From contig NC_080073.1 in NCBI RefSeq assembly GCF_949987535.1, forward strand, positions 23,928,116 through 23,992,115: a stretch of 64,000 nt of DNA, read 5' to 3'. Positions 1 through 10,058 of this stretch are shown here, piece after piece. This stretch comes from Balaenoptera acutorostrata. Taxonomy: Eukaryota; Chordata; Mammalia; Artiodactyla; Balaenopteridae. The translations under genes were made by a program, and so were the position numbers. Under the pieces are notes generated by a model. The model was not told the DNA's origin, did no database searches, and was given only the letters and a program-made list of their open reading frames with translations. Numbering within the stretch: position 1 is the first letter of the stretch; each line of letters opens with the position of its first letter.

Positions 1-57
1 TCCTCACAACCTTATAAGGTAGACTCATTTTACAAATCAGGGCAACCTAAGGCTCAT
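1..57 (-). repeat. MIR fragment
   Basis: Starts at the window edge. The order 'CTCATTTTACAAATCAGGG...AAGGCTCA' matches the reverse complement of the MIR core. Short and diverged. Confidence 0.45.
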
Positions 58-137
58 TCATTTATTCATTCCAGAAATATTCCCTGGGCACTTCCTAAGT
101 CGAGGACTCTGGAATACAGTGGTTAAAAATGAGGCAG
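58..137 (-). repeat. L2 3'-end fragment
   Basis: TTCATTTATTCATTCC followed by AAATATT and GGGCACTTCCTA resembles the reversed L2 3' end (tail of GAAT repeats, then the last body bases). Weak because it is short. Confidence 0.4.
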
Positions 138-141
138 GGAG

Positions 142-818
142 GAAAAATTGCTAAGTGAAGGAAGCCAATCTGAAAAGGCTACATACTGTATGATTTCAGC
201 TACAGTTGACTCGAGCAATGCAAGGGTTAGGGGTGCTGACCCTCCATGCAGTGGAAAGTCCACGGATAACCTAAAGTCAGCCTTCTAGCCCTCTGTATCC
301 GGGGTTCCTCCGTATCCACACTACCAGTCAACTCATCGTGGATCACGTAGTATTCTAGTATTTACTATGGAAAAAAATCCACATGTAAGTGGACCTGTGC
401 AGTTCAAACCCACGTTGTTCAAGGGTCAAGTGTATATGACATTCTGGAAACCTATGGAGACAGAAAAAAGATCACTGGTTGCCAGGTGTTCAAGGGAGGG
501 AGGGGGGAGTAGGTGAAGCTCAGGGGATTGTTAGGGCAGTGAATCTGTTCTGTATGATGCTATAATGGGGGACCCATAGAATGTACAACACCAAGAGGGA
601 ACTCTCATGTAAACTATGAATTTTAGTTAATCATAATGTATCAACATTGGCTCATCAATTGTAACAAATGCACCACCTAAGGCAAGATATTAATAATAGG
701 GGGATTGGGGGAGATGGGGGTGTGTTGGGGTAGATTAGAACCCTCTGTACTTTACACTCAATTTTTCTGTAAACTTAAAGCTGCTCAAAAAAAATAAAGT
801 CTTATTTTTTTTTTTTTA
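142..818 (+). mobile_element. Ancient L1 3' UTR with A/T tail
   Basis: Runs from GAAGCCAATCTGAAAAGGC through 'ATCACTGGTTGCCAGG' and 'AACTCTCATGTAAACTATG' to 'CTGCTCAAAAAAAATAAAGT', the typical order of an older mammalian L1 3' UTR ending in a poly-A/T tract. It is split at 203-432 by a DNA transposon. Removing that element restores the normal L1 reading TTTCAGCTATATGACATTC. Confidence 0.6.
203..432. mobile_element. Tigger/pogo-like nonautonomous DNA transposon
   Basis: This 230-bp element has imperfect terminal inverted repeats: CAGTTGACTCGAGCAATGC on the left and, on the reverse strand, CACTTGACCCTTGAACAACG on the right. It is flanked by TA on both sides (201-202 and 433-434), the target duplication of Tc1/mariner-type transposons. 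It has no coding capacity and would have been mobilised in trans. The exact subfamily is uncertain. Confidence 0.7.
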
Positions 819-904
819 TGAGAAGGGAGGACCCTAGCCCCTAGCATTATGAAGACCTGCAAACAGATAGAAAACAAGGAAACAAAGACATAACAAGAGC
901 TGGT

Positions 905-1095
905 GCTCCGTGTAATGATGAAGACAAACTAGGCAAATGGCAGGCCTGCGTTGGTGGGGTGGTCGGGGAAGGACCCTCTTGAGGAGGTGACATCGAAGCA
1001 GAGACCTGAAGGTACCCCCATGCTAAAGGCAGGAAGAGTGTTACACATGCAGAGAAGTGCATGTGCAAAGACCCTGAGAAGGAAGGGAAATGTAG
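905..1095 (-). repeat. L2 fragment
   Basis: Contains the reversed L2 signature 'GGTCGGGGAAGGACCCTC', 'GAGGAGGTGACATC' and 'GCAAAGACCCTGAGAAGG'. Diverged, no ends visible. Confidence 0.5.
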
Positions 1096-1737
1096 GGACA
1101 CAAAGAGCTCACACAGCTGACAAACTGTGGACTCAGAATTCAATTCTCCTCCTAATCCCAGTGCTTTACCCCTGCCTCTTGTTTAATCGGCCACTGTCTT
1201 GAATATTGAGCCTCGCTCTTTTTCAAATTCTCACTGTCTTCTTTTCCCTATGGTGTGGTGGATAGTGTAAACATTACTTAAAATGGGAATAAATTCTTCT
1301 ATGGCTGATGGCAAAGTGTTCCGCCTCACTCTTCAATCAGCAAAGAAGAATTCCAGGGCTTCACTTTCCCATCTATCTTTAAAATCCAGGAGGTGGCGGG
1401 GTTGCAGGGAGCGAGGGGAGAGGCATTTTGTCATTTGAGGAAAAGGTCATCTATTCTTCATTTTCCAAAAATCTCCAATACATACTGCTCAACTCCTGTT
1501 GGGCACAACCCTCTGCATTATGAGCAAGTCTCCTACGGTCTTTATAAATATTTATGATACACGACTGACCGTGTTATATATGCTGTGCTTTGCTGATATT
1601 AGTCGTGGCTTAAAGCTTGTCCGTGCACAGAGCACGCCGATCGTGGGACGTGTGGGGTGGCATCCTAGCCAGGGGAGAGAGACATTCGTTGCAATTGTTC
1701 TGTGGGTCTGCTGAAAGAATTGACACATACCCAAATC
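1096..1737. other. Single-copy noncoding stretch
   Basis: No repeat, gene or RNA recognised. Frames of about 70 codons occur but have no recognisable product. Confidence 0.4.
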
Positions 1738-1751
1738 AAAATACAGGTACA

Positions 1752-2052
1752 GGGGGCTTCCCTGGTGGCACAGTGGTTGAGAATCCGCCTGCCAATGCAG
1801 GGCACACGGGTTCGAGCCCTGGTCTGGGAAGATCCCACATGCCGCGGAGCAACTAGGCCCGTGAGCCACAATTGCTGAGCCTGCGCATCTGGAGCCTGTG
1901 CTCTGCAACGGGAGAGGCCGCGATGGTGAGAGGCCCGCACACCATGATGAAGAGTGGCCCCCACTTGCCGCAACTAGAGAAAGCCCTCGCACAGAAACGA
2001 AGACCCAACACAGCCATAAATAAATAAATAAATAAATAAATTAAAAAAAAAA
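1752..2052 (+). mobile_element. CHR-type SINE (short-body form A)
   Basis: tRNA-derived SINE with B box GGTTCGAGCCC near 1810 and an (AATA)n plus poly-A tail. It is flanked by a perfect 14-bp target duplication, AAAATACAGGTACA, at 1738-1751 and 2053-2066, so it is a clean and relatively young retroposition. This body form lacks the extra 'ACTACTGAAGCCC' segment of the longer copies. Antisense frames across it are chance. Confidence 0.92.
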
Positions 2053-2066
2053 AAAATACAGGTACA

Positions 2067-2642
2067 TTTCTTTTCTTGAAGAAGAAGAAGGAAAAGAAGA
2101 AAAAAACAAAACAAAACATGTGTTTCAGTCCAGATGAAAAAGCGTTTCAAAACTGAAAACACGGCATGTAAAGAAGAAAAGAGGTGCGTGTGCTATTTTA
2201 AATGGAAAAAACATCTGCTTGGGTCGGATAGAAACCAGATGGGAGAGAATGAATCAGAAGAGTAAAGCTGAAACGCATTCAGGAAAAAGACATCAGAGGC
2301 GAAATGTGGTCCCAAGTCAGAGGAGCCGTAACTCGCAGACTTTTCTTCCTGTGGTGCTGGACCACGTGGCTCCCAGGAACATGCGAGAAAAACTGAGGCA
2401 GACGCACCGAATTAGCCAAGGAGCTGGTCCAGAAAACAATCCGGTCACGCCCCACACGGCTGGGTGTCTTCATTAGGGAGGTGCAGAACTTGGCGTATTC
2501 TCTGAGGGACGGGAGAGACGCCCCAGAAGTAGAAAGATGCGTCTGTGTGTCCTCATCCAGCCCCAGTGCTGGGGGAAATAATCCAGACAGGGAGACTCAG
2601 GCCTTTTAAGCTGATGTTTAGAGGTGCTCTCCTGTGTTACAG
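2067..2642. other. Single-copy noncoding stretch
   Basis: A-rich at the left, then mixed sequence with several CpG dinucleotides around 2320-2540. No repeat or exon recognised. Confidence 0.4.
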
Positions 2643-2652
2643 CCCACCTGTC

Positions 2653-2782
2653 TTTTTTTTTTTTTTTTTCTTTTGGCCCTGCTGAGCGGCATGCGGAATC
2701 TTAGTTCCCCAACCAGGGATCAAACCCGGGCCCCCTGCAGTGGAAGCGCCGAGTCCGAACCACTGGCCCGCCAGGGAGGTCC
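2653..2782 (-). mobile_element. CHR-type SINE, short form
   Basis: Poly-T at 2653 begins the reversed tail; the 5' end (GGGACCTCCCTGGCGGGCC on the minus strand) is at about 2782. Target duplication CCCACCTGTC is present at 2643-2652 and 2783-2792. The body is tRNA-like head plus a short unique part only. Confidence 0.88.
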
Positions 2783-2796
2783 CCCACCTGTCTTTT

Positions 2797-3394
2797 AACA
2801 GGATTCTCTGGGGAGAACGGATGGGTGAACCCAGAGGCATTGCTCAAAGCCCAGCCGCAAAGGCCCTCTTGCCCAGCAGACATGAGGTAGAAAGTTCCGG
2901 TGAACTGCTTCCTCCATGCTGTGTTGTGGCTTTCTCACCCCGGTGGAGCGTATTATTTGAGTTACCACATGCTGACCACAGGCTCCCAGCAGCACCACGT
3001 GCTGACCTCAAAGGAGAATGGCTCGCGGTGGAGCTTCCCACCGAGGCCTGCTGTGGTCCCGGAGGAGGTGACGGCGGCCTGGGCGGCTGGCACAGTGTCC
3101 ACCCACACAGGGCTGGAGACATGCCTGCCCCTGACTGCTGGTGAGCGTGCCATGCCCGACTCAGCCATTCAAATAACCCACTTCTCATGGCCAAGGGTAG
3201 TTATCCTATCTGCTTAGCGTTATCTTAGCTGCTAATGGTGCGTGAACATACCAGCTTTGGAAGAACAGCCAGCAAAGAGGACGGCTAGCCCCTCACCAGG
3301 CCACAAAAGGACAGAGCTGGCATCCAGGCCTCTCAGCCTAAACCCTTGCACAGCCAGGGTTTAGCAGATAAAAAGAAAGGATCTTATAAAGAGT
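2797..3394. other. Single-copy noncoding stretch
   Basis: GC is moderately higher than average, with overlapping frames up to 134 codons in several frames and both strands. None shows a known domain or plausible splice signals; I read it as noncoding. Confidence 0.4.
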
Positions 3395-3542
3395 AACACA
3401 GGCTGCTTTCGTAAAGCTCTATAACCTCAGGCCAATCACTGAGCCTCAATTTTCACATTCATAAAATGGTGACCATGATGATACCTGTCTCACAGAGCAG
3501 TCGAGAGAATCAAGTGGGATAATTTATATAAAAAGTTTATTA
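3395..3542 (+). repeat. MIR
   Basis: Shows the MIR order: 'ACCTCAGGCCAATCAC', 'GAGCCTCAATTTTC', 'CATAAAATGG', 'GATACCTGTCTCACAG', then a decayed 3' part. Confidence 0.6.
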
Positions 3543-3559
3543 TAAACAGGATCTTTACA

Positions 3560-4060
3560 GTTAAAAGGAGGAGAACCTCAACTTGAACGAGTTTAAACAG
3601 AAAAAATATAAGGTACTTATTGGCTCCCATCAACTGAAAAGTCCTAAAGTGCATCTGGCTTCAGGCATAGCTGGATCCAGTTACTCAAATTATTTCTTCC
3701 AGATGCTTGCTTGCTCTTGTACTCTCGTACTCTCTGTCTCAATCTCTTCATCTCTCTCTCTCTCTGTTTCTCCCTCCTTCTCTCCTCTTTTCCCTAACTT
3801 CCTCTCTTTCTTGCTCTTTCTTTCTTGTGTTGGGCTCTGTTTTTTTGTGAGTGAGCTTCACACCCAGGCAGGCTCTCTCAAATAACATGAGAAAGATGGC
3901 CTCTTGCAGCTCCAGGCCAAATAGTCTTTACAGAGGAAGTAAGACTTCCCTCCATCCCATTTCATGGAGGGACTCTGATTGGACCTGGAACCCACCCCTT
4001 GCTTGGACCAATAACTACAAAATAGGCATGGTGACCAATGATTGACCAGACTTAGTCAGA
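3560..4060. repeat. Unassigned mammalian interspersed repeat
   Basis: The run 'TTATTGGCTCCCAT...CTGAAAAGTCC...GGCTTCAGGCATAGCTGG' and later 'AAGATGGCC...GCAGCTCCAGGC' belongs to a repeat type I recognise but cannot name. A CT-rich microsatellite (3737-3838) sits inside it. A relative may lie at 28441-29140. Confidence 0.4.
3737..3838. repeat. CT-rich low-complexity tract
   Basis: Interrupted (TC)n and (TTTC)n, including CATCTCTCTCTCTCTCTG. Confidence 0.75.
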
Positions 4061-4329
4061 TGGGCCCTCAGGCGTAGGGGGTTGGCCAGCTTTAGGGTCT
4101 TTGACTGACGGTCCCACCAGAATCATGTGATATAGACAAAGGACAATTCTCCACAAACATAATACAGGTTCACAAAAATGGTTCGGGTCTCCATAAGTTA
4201 AGTCCACATAATTACTACTGGTGTCTCTTCTCTCTCCTCCTATCAAAACCTGCTCACTCTGGAGCTCCAGTTTCATTTTATTTAGCTGTTACTTTAGAAA
4301 GGAATCAGACGTAAACTAGCCTCTAATAT

Positions 4330-4530
4330 AGAAAGAACTTCTACTAGTGGCCAGAGACCTGCGTTCTAGTCCAAGTTTTGTCACTAACTGGCTTGGTGAT
4401 TTTGGTCTGATTGGTTTAACCTCCCTGTGGTTAAGTTTCCTCGTGTGTCACATACACGAGGGTTGCCATCAGTTCTCTCCAAGATCCCTTCCAGCCCAAA
4501 GGTCTATGTTTCTATGATTTTATCCTTCTT
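4330..4530 (+). repeat. MIR (MIR3-like 3' end)
   Basis: Reads 'TCTAGTCCAAGTTTTG', 'CACTAACTGGCTTGG', then 'AGATCCCTTCCAGCCC' and 'CTATGTTTCTATGATT', the 3' end of the MIR variant with a CCTTCCAGCTCT motif. Confidence 0.6.
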
Positions 4531-5387
4531 TCATGACACCACTGGGGGTATTCACATGTTAGCAGAGACTTCCTGAGATGGCAGTGACTTGATGCAATGA
4601 ATAAACCACCAACAGTGGAAACGTAATAGAAGATGTTCAGACCAGAGAAAGTGGAATCTCTTTCCAAGCCTCCTAAACATCATTCCTCGTGGGCAGTCAC
4701 CTAATCATGGTATTTTGGATTTGCCGTTCATGTCGGTCAAAAGCGTGGCTTGGTCAGCCTGTGTCAACAGAGTGGCAGAAAGCAAGGCTGGGGGACCAGA
4801 TTTCTGGCTCTCCATTTTTCCTGCCAGTGACGCTTGTCCTTTGGGGTGATCTGGACACTCCTTCCACGGCCTCCCTCTCAGGTCCATCCTGGTACTACTT
4901 GGGCTTCACAAAGCTCCAACCTCCAAAATATCCCTAACCTCCACGTGTGTCCACCAAAATTTCCCTTGTCCTCTTTCCTATCACTTCCAAGTCCTACACC
5001 CTGCTGAGTGTGACGTTACATTCAACAAACGAATCTGTCTTACTATTAAGTGCAAACAAGTTACCATCCAAAACAATACATGCGTACTTCTTGTGGGTCT
5101 TGTGAAGAAGATGCCCGAACACAAGGGAGTAAGTCTAATGGGGGAATCTCAGGACCTGTGACAGGAGAGGATGAAGCTGGTTTAGAAGCTAGACCATGCG
5201 ACCTCAATCTCAGATGGGCAATTTGTATTTATCATTTTATACACCACTTCTTCCAAACAGTATTGGAGGCCTATAAAAGTATTTATGCCAATTTAAAAAA
5301 GCACATGTAGAAATTGATAGAAGTTAAATTTAAAGAAGGCGAAATGTATAGCTCAAGCCCCTAGGCTACTACACTTATTATGAGTGT
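4531..5387. other. Single-copy noncoding stretch
   Basis: No repeat, gene or RNA recognised. Confidence 0.4.
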
Positions 5388-5399
5388 AAAAATTCACCC

Positions 5400-5724
5400 T
5401 GGGGACTTCCCTGGTGGTGCAGTGGTTAAGAATCCGCCTGCCAATGCAGGGGACATGGGTTCGAGCCCTGGTCTGGGAAGATCTCACATGCCACGGAGCA
5501 ACTAAGCCCGTGCGCCACAACTACTGAGCCTGCGTTCTAGAGCCCACGAGCCACAACTACTGAAGCCCGCATGCCTAGAGCCGGTGCTCCGCAACAAGAG
5601 AAGCCACTGCAGTGAGAAGCCCGCGCACTGCAACGAAGAGTAGCCTCCGCTCGCCGCAACCAGAGAAAGCCCACGCGCAGCAACAAAGACTCAGTGCAGC
5701 CAAAAATAAAATAAAATAAAATAA
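5400..5724 (+). mobile_element. CHR-type SINE (long form B)
   Basis: Full-length body with B box GGTTCGAGCCC, the extra 'AACTACTGAAGCCCGC' segment and an (AAAAT)n tail. Flanked by AAAAATTCACCC (5388-5399) and AAAAATTCATCC (5725-5736), one mismatch apart. Confidence 0.9.
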
Positions 5725-5736
5725 AAAATTCATCCC

Positions 5737-6080
5737 GAACTTCTCAATAGCCAAGCAAAAGCAAAACATGGTGAACTAAATCACTTTCAACCACCAGTTA
5801 AAAGAAAAAGACTAGATCCTCATTATAAATTAGCTGAGGAATTCTTATGACGGAGTTTGAAAATGGTGTAATGAACAATGGCAAAGACTGAAACATGGAT
5901 GTAGATTTGTTCTTCATATCAACTTTGAGTCTTTGAGAAAAGATGACCTCACAGGGTAGAGGGTTCCCTCGTTTTCTCATGTGTAACCCCGTCTGCACAG
6001 CACAAAGTGAAGTTGAGAGTTATCAGTTATCACAGGCAACCAGAGTTGTTCAATTTAGTCTCCTGCCTGATTTGAAGAGT
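5737..6080. other. Single-copy noncoding stretch
   Basis: No repeat or gene recognised. Confidence 0.4.
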
Positions 6081-6679
6081 GGAGATCCGAATTATCACCC
6101 AGTCCTACAGTTTCTACATCAGAAATGCTCTCAAACCAATACACTCCTCTTTTTCATCATTGCCCCCAGCCTCGTGACAGATCCCCATCACCTCTCCCGG
6201 GGCCTAATTTGTCTCTCTACCACCAACCCTCTGGTCCTTTCCTGGCACAGAGCAGTTAGACATGAACTTTGTAAGAGGTGAACCTGACAGGGCTACCTGA
6301 GGGCTTTCTCACTGCCTCGGGGACGCAGAGGTCTTAGCCTGGGCTCCCAGGCCCTTCATGGTCGGCCCCCTGTCTACCCTGCCAGACCCATCTCCCATTC
6401 CTCTCCCGTCCTACCCCTCCACCCCTCTCCCATCTGAAATATCTTCACCTCTTCCAAATGCCCCGCAATCTGTGCCTGCCTCTTCTTTCTCCTTCTTCAG
6501 ATCTCAGCTTAGACATCACGTCTCGCACAAATCCTTCCCAGCCTCTCCAGCCAGCCCTTTCTCTGTCTCCTAGCTCATCACTTCCCAAACCACGTTAGAA
6601 CCGCCCGTTTGCTCACCTCCTTGCTCCGCTAGACTCTAAACTCCATTGTGTAAGAGCACAGCCATCCTTTTGCTTCCCT
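6081..6679 (+). repeat. L2, 5' segment of an interrupted copy
   Basis: Pyrimidine-rich L2 body in the sense direction, with 'CCCAGGCCCTTCATGG', 'CAGCTTAGACATCACG', 'AATCCTTCCCAGCC' and 'AGACTCTAAACTCC'. It continues at 6891 after a MIR insertion. Confidence 0.6.
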
Positions 6680-6890
6680 TTCCAGCCACATGATCTTCAA
6701 CAACTCACTTCATTCCCCCTGGGCTTCAGTTTCCCCATCTCTAAGATAGGACTCACAAGGGTGCCTGCTTCCTAAAGATATTGTGAGGACTAAATGAGAA
6801 AATTTATTAAAAACACTTAAACTATGTCAAGCACCTAGTAAGTATGAATAACAGTTATTATCATGAGTACTATTTGTTGTATTAGGATGG
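6680..6890 (+). repeat. MIR inserted in L2
   Basis: Core 'CAACAACTCACTTC', 'TTCAGTTTCCCCATC' and 'TTGTGAGGACTAAATGAG' is clear. The L2 resumes immediately after it. Confidence 0.7.
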
Positions 6891-6977
6891 AAATTGTAAC
6901 TGTCTTATTCACTGTTTTATCCGCATACCCAGTCCAAAATCTGGCACAGGATATGAGTTCAGCAAACATTTGTTGGA
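6891..6977 (+). repeat. L2, 3' end of the interrupted copy
   Basis: 'TGTCTTATTCACTG', 'TCTGGCACAGGATATG', 'CAGCAAACATTTGTTGGATG' is the canonical L2 3' end. Its tail has become the following microsatellite. Confidence 0.75.
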
Positions 6978-7194
6978 TGGAAGGAAGGGAGGGAGGGAGG
7001 GAGGGAGGAGGGAAGGAAGGAAGAAAGGGAGGGAGGGGGGAAGGAAGGGAGGGAGGGAGGGAGGGGGGCAGGAAGGGAGGGAGGGAGGGAGGAGGGAAGG
7101 AAGGAAGAAAGGGAGAGAGGGAGGGAAGAAGGGAGGGAAGGAGGGAAGGGAGGAAGAAAGAAAGAGAGAAAGAAAGAAGGAGAGAGAGAGAGAG

Positions 7195-7226
<32 letters not shown>
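6978..7226 (+). repeat. (GGGA)n/(GAAA)n microsatellite
   Basis: About 250 bp of pure purine on the plus strand. GGGA and GGAA units dominate at the left, GAAA units at the right. It grows out of the L2 tail and is followed by a SINE, then by the residual L2 tail GAATAAATGAATGAATG (7352-7368). Frames of 120-127 codons across it are low-complexity artefacts. Confidence 0.95.
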
Positions 7227-7227
7227 T

Positions 7228-7347
7228 GGGACTTCCCTAGTGATCCAGTGGTTAGGACTTGGCGCTTTCACGGCCGTGGCCCGGGTTCAATCCCTGGTTG
7301 GGGAACTAAGATCCCACAAGCCACGTGGCTCAGCTGAAAAAAAAAAA
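7228..7347 (+). mobile_element. CHR-type SINE, short form
   Basis: GGGACTTCCCTAGTGATCC start, B-box-like GGGTTCAATCCC and poly-A tail 7337-7347. Inserted in the L2-tail microsatellite, so clean target duplications cannot be told from the A-rich surroundings. Confidence 0.88.
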
Positions 7348-7379
7348 GGATGAATAAATGAATGAATGTTGAGTTATCT

Positions 7380-8040
7380 GGTTTTATTATGTACATAGTT
7401 CTGACTTCACTTTATTGAGGTCTGCATAGACCAAAAGAACCAGTTGTGCCAGCGCCTTCCGCAATGTGTTTGCTCTGGTGTTTTTTCCATTGACACTGTC
7501 AGGAGAATGATTCCATTTTACAAAGAAGGGAGGAGGGGGGCAGCCTGTTTCCAAAGGCTGTTTGTTCTCATTATTAATTTGCCTCTCCTCGTCCAAGTAG
7601 AGTCTGAATGATTTTGAATGTGCACTCATCTGGAACGGCACCCTCATTCTCTCGTTTCATGCCTGGGTGCAATTAAAGTCAAAAGCAAAATTCAAAAATA
7701 CGACTTTATTATAGCCTGAAAGAATTGTTGATTCAGGGACTGGCCTGTAATCTCACAACATTACAAAGAGAGAGAGAGAGAGAGGGAGAAAAAATAACAC
7801 CGAGCTGCCAGCCTGTGGGTTTGGTCTCACCAACGGAGACCCGAAACTCCAGAATCAATAACTTGGTTAAGTTTGCTGGGTTTCTAACCCAATTACAAGA
7901 ATTGGAAAACTGCCCAATGCTCAAAAAGGAATGAAGGTTCTACTAGCACTGCCGCACCCCCTTTTCTAAAGAAATAATTAGGCGATAAAGGCAAAATAAC
8001 TGCACAGGGAGGGGCGCGGTCGTTTCCAATGTCAGATCAG
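7380..8040. other. Single-copy block, possible conserved noncoding element
   Basis: 660 bp free of recognised repeats apart from a short (GA)n at 7766-7783, between dense repeats. No exon signals seen. Confidence 0.4.
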
Positions 8041-8044
8041 AGAG

Positions 8045-8175
8045 CTGGGGAATTTCAGAGCTGGAACGAAGCTTAGAGGTCACCTCGAGGCCATTTCGCA
8101 GATGAGATAACTGAGAAGCAGAGAGGGAAGAGTTTACCCAGGTTCACACCGTGGGCATGAATCTTGAAGGATCTC
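8045..8175 (-). repeat. MIR
   Basis: Reversed MIR: 'TTTCGCAGATGAGATAACTG', 'GAGAAGCAGAGAGGG', 'TACCCAGGTTCACACC'. Confidence 0.6.
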
Positions 8176-8185
8176 CAGCTCGATG

Positions 8186-8485
8186 TGTTCAATTGTGCGA
8201 GGAATATTTACTGAGAGTCTGTTTGGGGCCAGGCATTGTGCTAAGCACAGGGAGTTCATGAATTAGGCAAACTGGTGTGTTCTCTGCCCTTATAGAGCTT
8301 ACATTCTACTGGAGAGGCTGACAGTCAAGTAAACCAACAAATGGGTATGTGACAAATGGCCAGAACTAATCAGAGGGCAGTGATAGAGAGCTAGTTATCT
8401 GGGGTGGTCAGGAAAGGTGACTCTGAGGAAGGGACATTCTCAGCTGAGACCTTGGAAAGAGGACAGGGAGGAGCTTGGCAAATTC
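8186..8485 (-). repeat. L2, interrupted copy (first part)
   Basis: Reversed L2: 'GGCCAGGCATTGTGCTAAG', 'TAGAGCTTACATTCTAC', 'GGTCAGGAAAGGTGAC'. A composite L1/SINE insertion follows, and the L2 resumes at 9420 with 'GTGTGGCTGGAGCAC'. Confidence 0.75.
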
Positions 8486-8605
8486 AAGAAGACAAAGGGA
8501 CACTCAGCCGTAAAAGAGAATATGCAATTTTGCCATTTGCAACAACATGGATGGACTTGGATAGTACTATGCTACGTGAAATAAATTAGATAAAGACAAA
8601 TACTG

Positions 8606-8892
8606 GGGGCTTCCCTGGTGGCGCAGTGGTTGAGAATCTGCCTGCCAATGCGGGGAACACGGGTTCGAGCCCAGGTCTGGGAAGATCCCGCATGCCGCGG
8701 AGCAACTAGGCCCGTGAGCCACAACTACTGAGCCTGCGCGTCTGGAGCCTGTGCTCCGCAACAAGAGAGGCCGCGATAATGAGAGGCCCGCGCACCGCAA
8801 TGAAGAGTGGCCCCCACTTGCCACAACTAGAGAAAGCCCTCGCACAGAAACGAAGACCCAACACAGCCATAAATAAATAAATTTTAAAAAAA
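8606..8892 (+). mobile_element. CHR-type SINE (form A) inside L1
   Basis: Complete body and tail, flanked by the perfect 14-bp duplication AAAGACAAATACTG at 8592-8605 and 8893-8906. Removing it restores a continuous L1. Confidence 0.93.
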
Positions 8893-9249
8893 AAAGACAA
8901 ATACTGTACTATTATCACCTAGATGTGGGATCTAAAAAATAAAAGAAACTGGTGAATAGGACAAAAAAGAAACGGACTCACAGAGACAACAAACTAGTGG
9001 TTACCAGTGGGGGAGAGGGGAGGAGAGAGAGGCAAGATTGGGGTAGAGGATTAAGAAGTACAAACTACCATGTATAAAATAAATAAGCTACAAAGATATA
9101 TTGTAAAACACAGGGAAGATAGCCAATATTTTATAATAACTATAAACAGATTATAACCCTTAAAAATTGTGAATCACTGTGTTGTACACCTGAAACATAC
9201 AATATCGTGCATCAACTATACCTCAATTTAAAAAAAAAATTTTTTTTTA

Positions 9250-9402
9250 GGGGAATTCCCTGGCGGTCCAGTGATTAGGACTCATGCTTTCACTGCCGAG
9301 GGCACGGGTTCAGTCCCTGGTCCGGGAATTAAGATCCTGCAAGCCAGGCAGCGCAGCCAAAGAATAAAATAAATAAATAAATAAATAAATAATAAAATTT
9401 TA
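9250..9402 (+). mobile_element. CHR-type SINE, short form, in the L1 tail
   Basis: Starts GGGAATTCCCTGGCGGTCC; head with GGGTTCAGTCCC; (AAAT)n tail. It lies in the poly-A of the enclosing L1, inside that L1's target duplications. Confidence 0.88.
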
Positions 9403-9419
9403 AAGAAAACAAAGGGACA

Positions 9420-9450
9420 AGAGTGTGGCTGGAGCACAAAGGATGACAGG
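9420..9450 (-). repeat. L2, interrupted copy (second part)
   Basis: 'GTGTGGCTGGAGCAC' continues the L2 that ends at 8485. Confidence 0.5.
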
Positions 9451-9770
9451 ACATCCACATCCTGAAAATGGAACAGAACAGCACTCACCCTCGTGCTCCT
9501 CCCAACTGGGATGCCCCCGGCCTCTGGCAGAATAAGGAGGGGCTGGAACCTAACCTCCAACCTACTCCCCACTGAGAGCGGGGGACCCTGGATCCACTAC
9601 CACACACACGCCTGTTCCCATCACTTGGGAAAGTTTTTGTTCACGAAGAAGAAAAGAATTTGACCAGACATAGTAGCCAGACTTACGGTCAGCTTCCAAA
9701 TCAGGAGAAGGCCACGCTAAGGAGAATACGGTTTTGATCAGAAAGGTCACGAGAAGAAGTTCCAGCACAG
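9451..9770. other. Single-copy noncoding stretch
   Basis: No repeat or gene recognised. Confidence 0.4.
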
Positions 9771-9903
9771 CTAGTGGTCAAGAGCACAGACTCTGGAGTC
9801 AGACACTCTTGGGGAGAGACGGGTTCAACCATTATGGAGCTGGGCAAGATGCGTGACTTCTCTGAGTCCCAGTTTTCCCCTCTGTAAAATGGGTACCTCA
9901 GAT
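9771..9903 (+). repeat. MIR
   Basis: Clear 5' part 'CTAGTGGTCAAGAGCACAGA', 'CTCTGGAGTCAGAC', then 'CTCTGTAAAATGGG'. Confidence 0.78.
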
Positions 9904-10029
9904 TTCTCCCTCTCCCTCTCTCTGTCTCCCAAATGCCTGACCATAACACTTTTCACCTGCTCCCAACAATTACGTGCTTAAATGCCATCTATTCTGTTTT
10001 ATAGTCTTGCTATTTCCCATCTGTTGGCT

Positions 10030-10058
10030 TTTTCTTTGTAAAGTAGTATAGTCTCATG
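10030..10058 (+). repeat. MIR, 5' piece
   Basis: 'AAAGTAGTATAG' is the MIR start. The copy is interrupted by the hAT element that follows and continues at 10330. Confidence 0.5.

Larger units (their letters stand above)
8503..9402 (+). mobile_element. L1 3' end insertion in L2
   Basis: A 5'-truncated L1 starting at 'CTCAGCCGTAAAAGAG' (end of ORF2) and running through the 3' UTR ('GTTGTACACCTGAAAC', 'CAACTATACCTCAATTT') to an A/T tail. Target duplication AAGAAGACAAAGGGACA at 8486-8502 and AAGAAAACAAAGGGACA at 9403-9419, one mismatch. Two SINEs (8606 and 9250) lie inside it. Confidence 0.82.

Noticed and set aside
1552..1992. 146-codon minus-strand frame, and similar frames over the other CHR SINEs (for example 8567-8845, 34778-35065, 55840-56157, 60737-61087)
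   Set aside because: The peptides (RGLSLVAASGGHSS..., FSSCGKWGPLF...) are the translated SINE body and recur at every copy.
2740..3217. Overlapping frames of 105-134 codons on both strands, possibly an exon
   Set aside because: Open in many frames at once because of GC content; no recognisable protein and no codon-pattern preference for one frame.
6863..7353. Frames of 100-127 codons made of Gly/Glu/Arg/Lys or Pro/Ser/Leu/Phe
   Set aside because: They are translations of the purine microsatellite.
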